Source: Chlamydiota bacterium
GTDB lineage: Bacteria > Chlamydiota > Chlamydiia > Chlamydiales > SM23-39
Direction of reading: 5' to 3'
Length of the DNA stretch: 14,735 nt
NCBI GenBank assembly: GCA_021772165.1
Contig: JAJFMM010000211.1
Location: forward strand, 1-14,735
Both the position numbers and the translations under genes were made by a program. Under the pieces are notes generated by a model. The model was not told the origin of the DNA. It did no database searches and saw only the letters and a program-made list of their open reading frames with translations. This document shows positions 13,367-14,735 of this stretch, in pieces; the first letter of the stretch is position 1, and the number at the start of each line of letters is the position of its first letter.

Positions 13367-14233
13367 TCAACCCAAGGTTGATGTGTTTAGATGCTCTTGA
13401 ACGGGCACTAAAAAATCATCTTTCTCTCTGTTCTGGAATTCTATAACAAGATGCTCTGCTATTATGAGGGCATTTTCAGGGTACTGAATAAGGGTGTTGA
13501 AGTCATTCTGTATCAGGATGCCGGCGTTATGCAAGCTCCCAAAGCCATGAGCGAGGGGCAGTGCTTGTTCTGCGTGCTGAAGGAGATCAGTAAAGTTGTT
13601 TTGATTCAGGATAGCCGCCTTATTTAAGATGACGATTCCTACAGCGAGGTTTCTGACATGTTCCGGGTGTTGAAGATAGGCGTCGAAGTTATCCTGTGTC
13701 AGTATTTTGGCGTTATTTAAGTGCCCGAGTCCATGTGCGAGGTTCTGAATATTTTCCGGGTGTTGAAGAAGGGCGTGCAAGTTATCTTGAGTTAGGATGC
13801 CGGCTTCATTCAAGGTTATGATTCCTGTAGTGAGGGAAGGAACATTTTTTGCATGTTGAAGAAGAGCATCGAAGTTAGCCTGTATTAGGATGCCGATCTC
13901 ATTTAAGTGACCAAGTCCGAGAACAAGAAACCGTGCATTTTTTGGGTGATGAAGAAGGGCATTGAGGTTCTCTTCCTTCAGGATGCCTGCCTTATTTAAA
14001 ATCTTGAATCCTTCAGCGAGTGATGTGGCACGCTCCTTGTTGTCCGGGGAGTTGATTTTACTCCATGCCCGACCAGCTGCTTTACAAGCAGCATGGGCGG
14101 CCAATTCTTCTCCCGTTGCTGTTATGACAGCGCCGGCAAATTTGCTTAAATCTTTGGCGCGTGAATCAGGCGCACACACAGCATCTTCAGTAGTTGAAAT
14201 ATTTCTTTCTATTGGTTGGCTTGTAATGTTCAT
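13367..14233 (-). CDS. 31-residue-repeat protein, cleanest array (paralogue 3)
   Basis: Function not recognised. A 288-residue protein. MNITSQPIERNIST opens a polar, Ser/Thr-rich N-terminus, followed by the shared module LSKFAGAVITATG ... AGRAWSKINS (29-62). Residues 69-254 are exactly six 31-residue repeats without gaps, consensus LAxGLxxLNxAGILTQ then xNFxALLQHPEN. The pattern of hydrophobic residues suggests two helices per unit, hence an alpha-solenoid for protein or ligand binding. A cap follows (ALIIAEHLVIEFQ), comparable with the cap of paralogue 1, then a short tail and a stop where paralogue 1 continues. The ATG is preceded by AAAAGGGA, well spaced. It has its own extended -10 promoter. 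The N-terminus lacks a classical Sec signal; secretion by a type III system is possible but unproven. Similar repeats occur, as far as I recall, in proteins of amoeba-associated bacteria. Confidence 0.75.
   Translation of the reverse strand: MNITSQPIERNISTTEDAVCAPDSRAKDLSKFAGAVITATGEELAAHAACKAAGRAWSKINSPDNKERATSLAEGFKILNKAGILKEENLNALLHHPKNARFLVLGLGHLNEIGILIQANFDALLQHAKNVPSLTTGIITLNEAGILTQDNLHALLQHPENIQNLAHGLGHLNNAKILTQDNFDAYLQHPEHVRNLAVGIVILNKAAILNQNNFTDLLQHAEQALPLAHGFGSLHNAGILIQNDFNTLIQYPENALIIAEHLVIEFQNREKDDFLVPVQEHLNTSTLG
13472..14029 (-). repeat. Six perfect-length 93-bp tandem repeats in paralogue 3
   Basis: Six units of exactly 93 bp (31 codons) with no indels between them encode residues 69-254. 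The strict length but diverged sequence indicates selection on protein fold rather than recent slippage. Confidence 0.85.
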
Positions 14234-14256
14234 TTTAATCCCTTTTAAGGATGTTT

Positions 14257-14287
14257 ATTATATCAGTGGGTTTTAAAGATTAAGCAA
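14257..14287 (-). promoter_or_regulatory. Extended -10 promoter for paralogue 3
   Basis: On the minus strand TGATATAAT (14265-14257) and TTGCTT (14287-14282) with a 19-bp spacer repeat the arrangement found before paralogue 2. The -10 again lies 23 bp before the ATG. Bases beyond the -35 are also alike in both leaders (for example the TTAATCTT in each spacer), showing the promoter was duplicated with the gene. Confidence 0.75.
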
Positions 14288-14333
14288 AGGGAGGAAAGTA
14301 ACTAGTTTTTCTTTGAATGGCCAGAGAAGATCT

Positions 14334-14534
14334 TCAGGATTCGATCGACACCGATCGCCTGAATGGCTCTTTCCAGATAACAAAGACTAACAAGAGCAGT
14401 GTGATCCAGATATGGATTAAACAGAATCGTAGCCAGTATATATTGACCATGAAGTGTGTATACCAAAAGGCGGGAAAGAAGAAGAGAAAAGCGGGGATGA
14501 GGTTAAGGGCTTCTCTTTTGAACCAATTCTGCTT
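14334..14534 (-). pseudogene. Hydrophobic two-helix ORF without a start codon, downstream of the APC transporter
   Basis: This frame encodes 66 residues up to a TGA at 14334-14336. KQNWFKREALNL precedes a hydrophobic segment rich in Phe (IPAFLFFFPAFW), then a second (CLIHIWITLLLLVFVIW) and a basic KEPFRR end, the look of a real two-helix membrane protein. The frame has no ATG, GTG or TTG before the hydrophobic part, back to a TGA inside the transporter gene. An ATG at 14551 overlaps the transporter stop but reads another frame; a -1 slip on the run of eight A (14540-14533) would join it to this ORF, giving MEAVKKKQNWFKREAL. It is thus either a pseudogene, a gene read by slippage, or a sequencing error in the run. 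It resembles, from memory, the N-terminus of a bacterial membrane protein family. Confidence 0.45.
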
Positions 14535-14538
14535 TTTT

Positions 14539-14735
14539 TTACTGCTTCCATTCCTTTTTTCTGGCGTTGTAGATGAAAAATGGAATCGCGCAAAAAATGA
14601 TCAGGCCACCGACCAGAACGACCTCGTAGAGCAGCAAGCTGCCCGTCTCGATCTGACTTGGTGGAAAGAGACTGATCAGGACGGCGAAAGCAGCGCCGAA
14701 GATACCAAAGCAGGAGACGATCCACATGCCGGCCA
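14539..14735 (-). CDS. APC-superfamily amino-acid antiporter (GadC/XasA-like), C-terminal 64 residues
   Basis: The frame enters from the right edge and ends at a TAA (14541-14539). Two hydrophobic segments are visible: MWIVSCFGIFGAAFAVLISL and LLLYEVVLVGGLIIFCAIPF, joined by FPPSQIETG, then a basic tail IYNARKKEWKQ. The F-P-P-x-x-I loop between the last helices and the short charged tail fit the glutamate/GABA antiporter branch of the APC superfamily, seen in Chlamydia as XasA, where it neighbours the aldolase gene in some genomes. Only the end is in the window, so the family call is moderate and no substrate can be given. Confidence 0.6.
   Translation of the reverse strand, partial: AGMWIVSCFGIFGAAFAVLISLFPPSQIETGSLLLYEVVLVGGLIIFCAIPFFIYNARKKEWKQ

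Noticed and set aside
13472..14029. Regularly spaced similar blocks resembling a CRISPR-like array
   Set aside because: The period is 93 bp with no invariant repeat and no spacers; every unit is in frame and encodes the same 31-residue helical pattern.

Overview
The window reads as chromosome from a Gram-negative, probably host-associated bacterium. My best guess is an environmental member of the Chlamydiota (Parachlamydiales). This rests on gene content: a DhnA-type class I aldolase, a GadC/XasA-like transporter end, an MgtE-type transporter, GlmS with a NUDIX partner, and repeat-rich proteins of the kind seen in amoeba-associated bacteria. It is inference, and no rRNA or other marker is present. 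Base composition looks close to half G+C by eye in the housekeeping part and more A+T-rich from about 11,100 onward; neither was computed. There are no tRNAs, rRNAs, insertion sequences or CRISPR arrays.

Layout. (1) 1-4125, plus strand: the 3' part of a phytanoyl-CoA dioxygenase-like gene, a large interrupted palindrome (823-921), then a tight three-gene unit: sugar/H+ symporter, class I fructose-bisphosphate aldolase, ZIP-like metal permease. (2) 4174-8977, minus strand: read in transcription order, a SAM methyltransferase, glmS, a NUDIX ADP-ribose pyrophosphatase (ATGA overlap with glmS) and a membrane-anchored AsmA-like protein. A degenerate copy of the NUDIX 3' end lies just before the AsmA-like gene. 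(3) 8992-11094, plus strand: a 30-codon mini-ORF, an MgtE-like Mg2+ transporter without its N-terminal cytoplasmic domain, and an overlapping FAD-dependent oxidoreductase. (4) 11091-14735, minus strand: three tandem paralogues built from an exact 31-residue helical repeat, then a decayed or frameshifted hydrophobic ORF and the C-terminus of an APC-family amino-acid antiporter at the right edge.

How it fits together. Region 1 suggests sugar uptake feeding lower glycolysis, with a metal permease carried along. Region 2 links amino-sugar synthesis (GlmS) to a nucleotide-sugar or ADP-ribose hydrolase and an envelope protein. Region 3 is Mg2+ homeostasis with a coupled flavoprotein. Region 4 is the accessory part. 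The 31-residue-repeat proteins share an N-terminal module (MNI(T/S)..., a hydrophobic stretch, a W-x-x-I-like motif in two or three of them). Two of the three transcription units have near-identical extended -10 promoters at identical distances from the start codon. The units evidently arose by duplication that included the promoter. They are the best candidates for an undescribed system, plausibly secreted or surface factors, but nothing in the sequence proves secretion.
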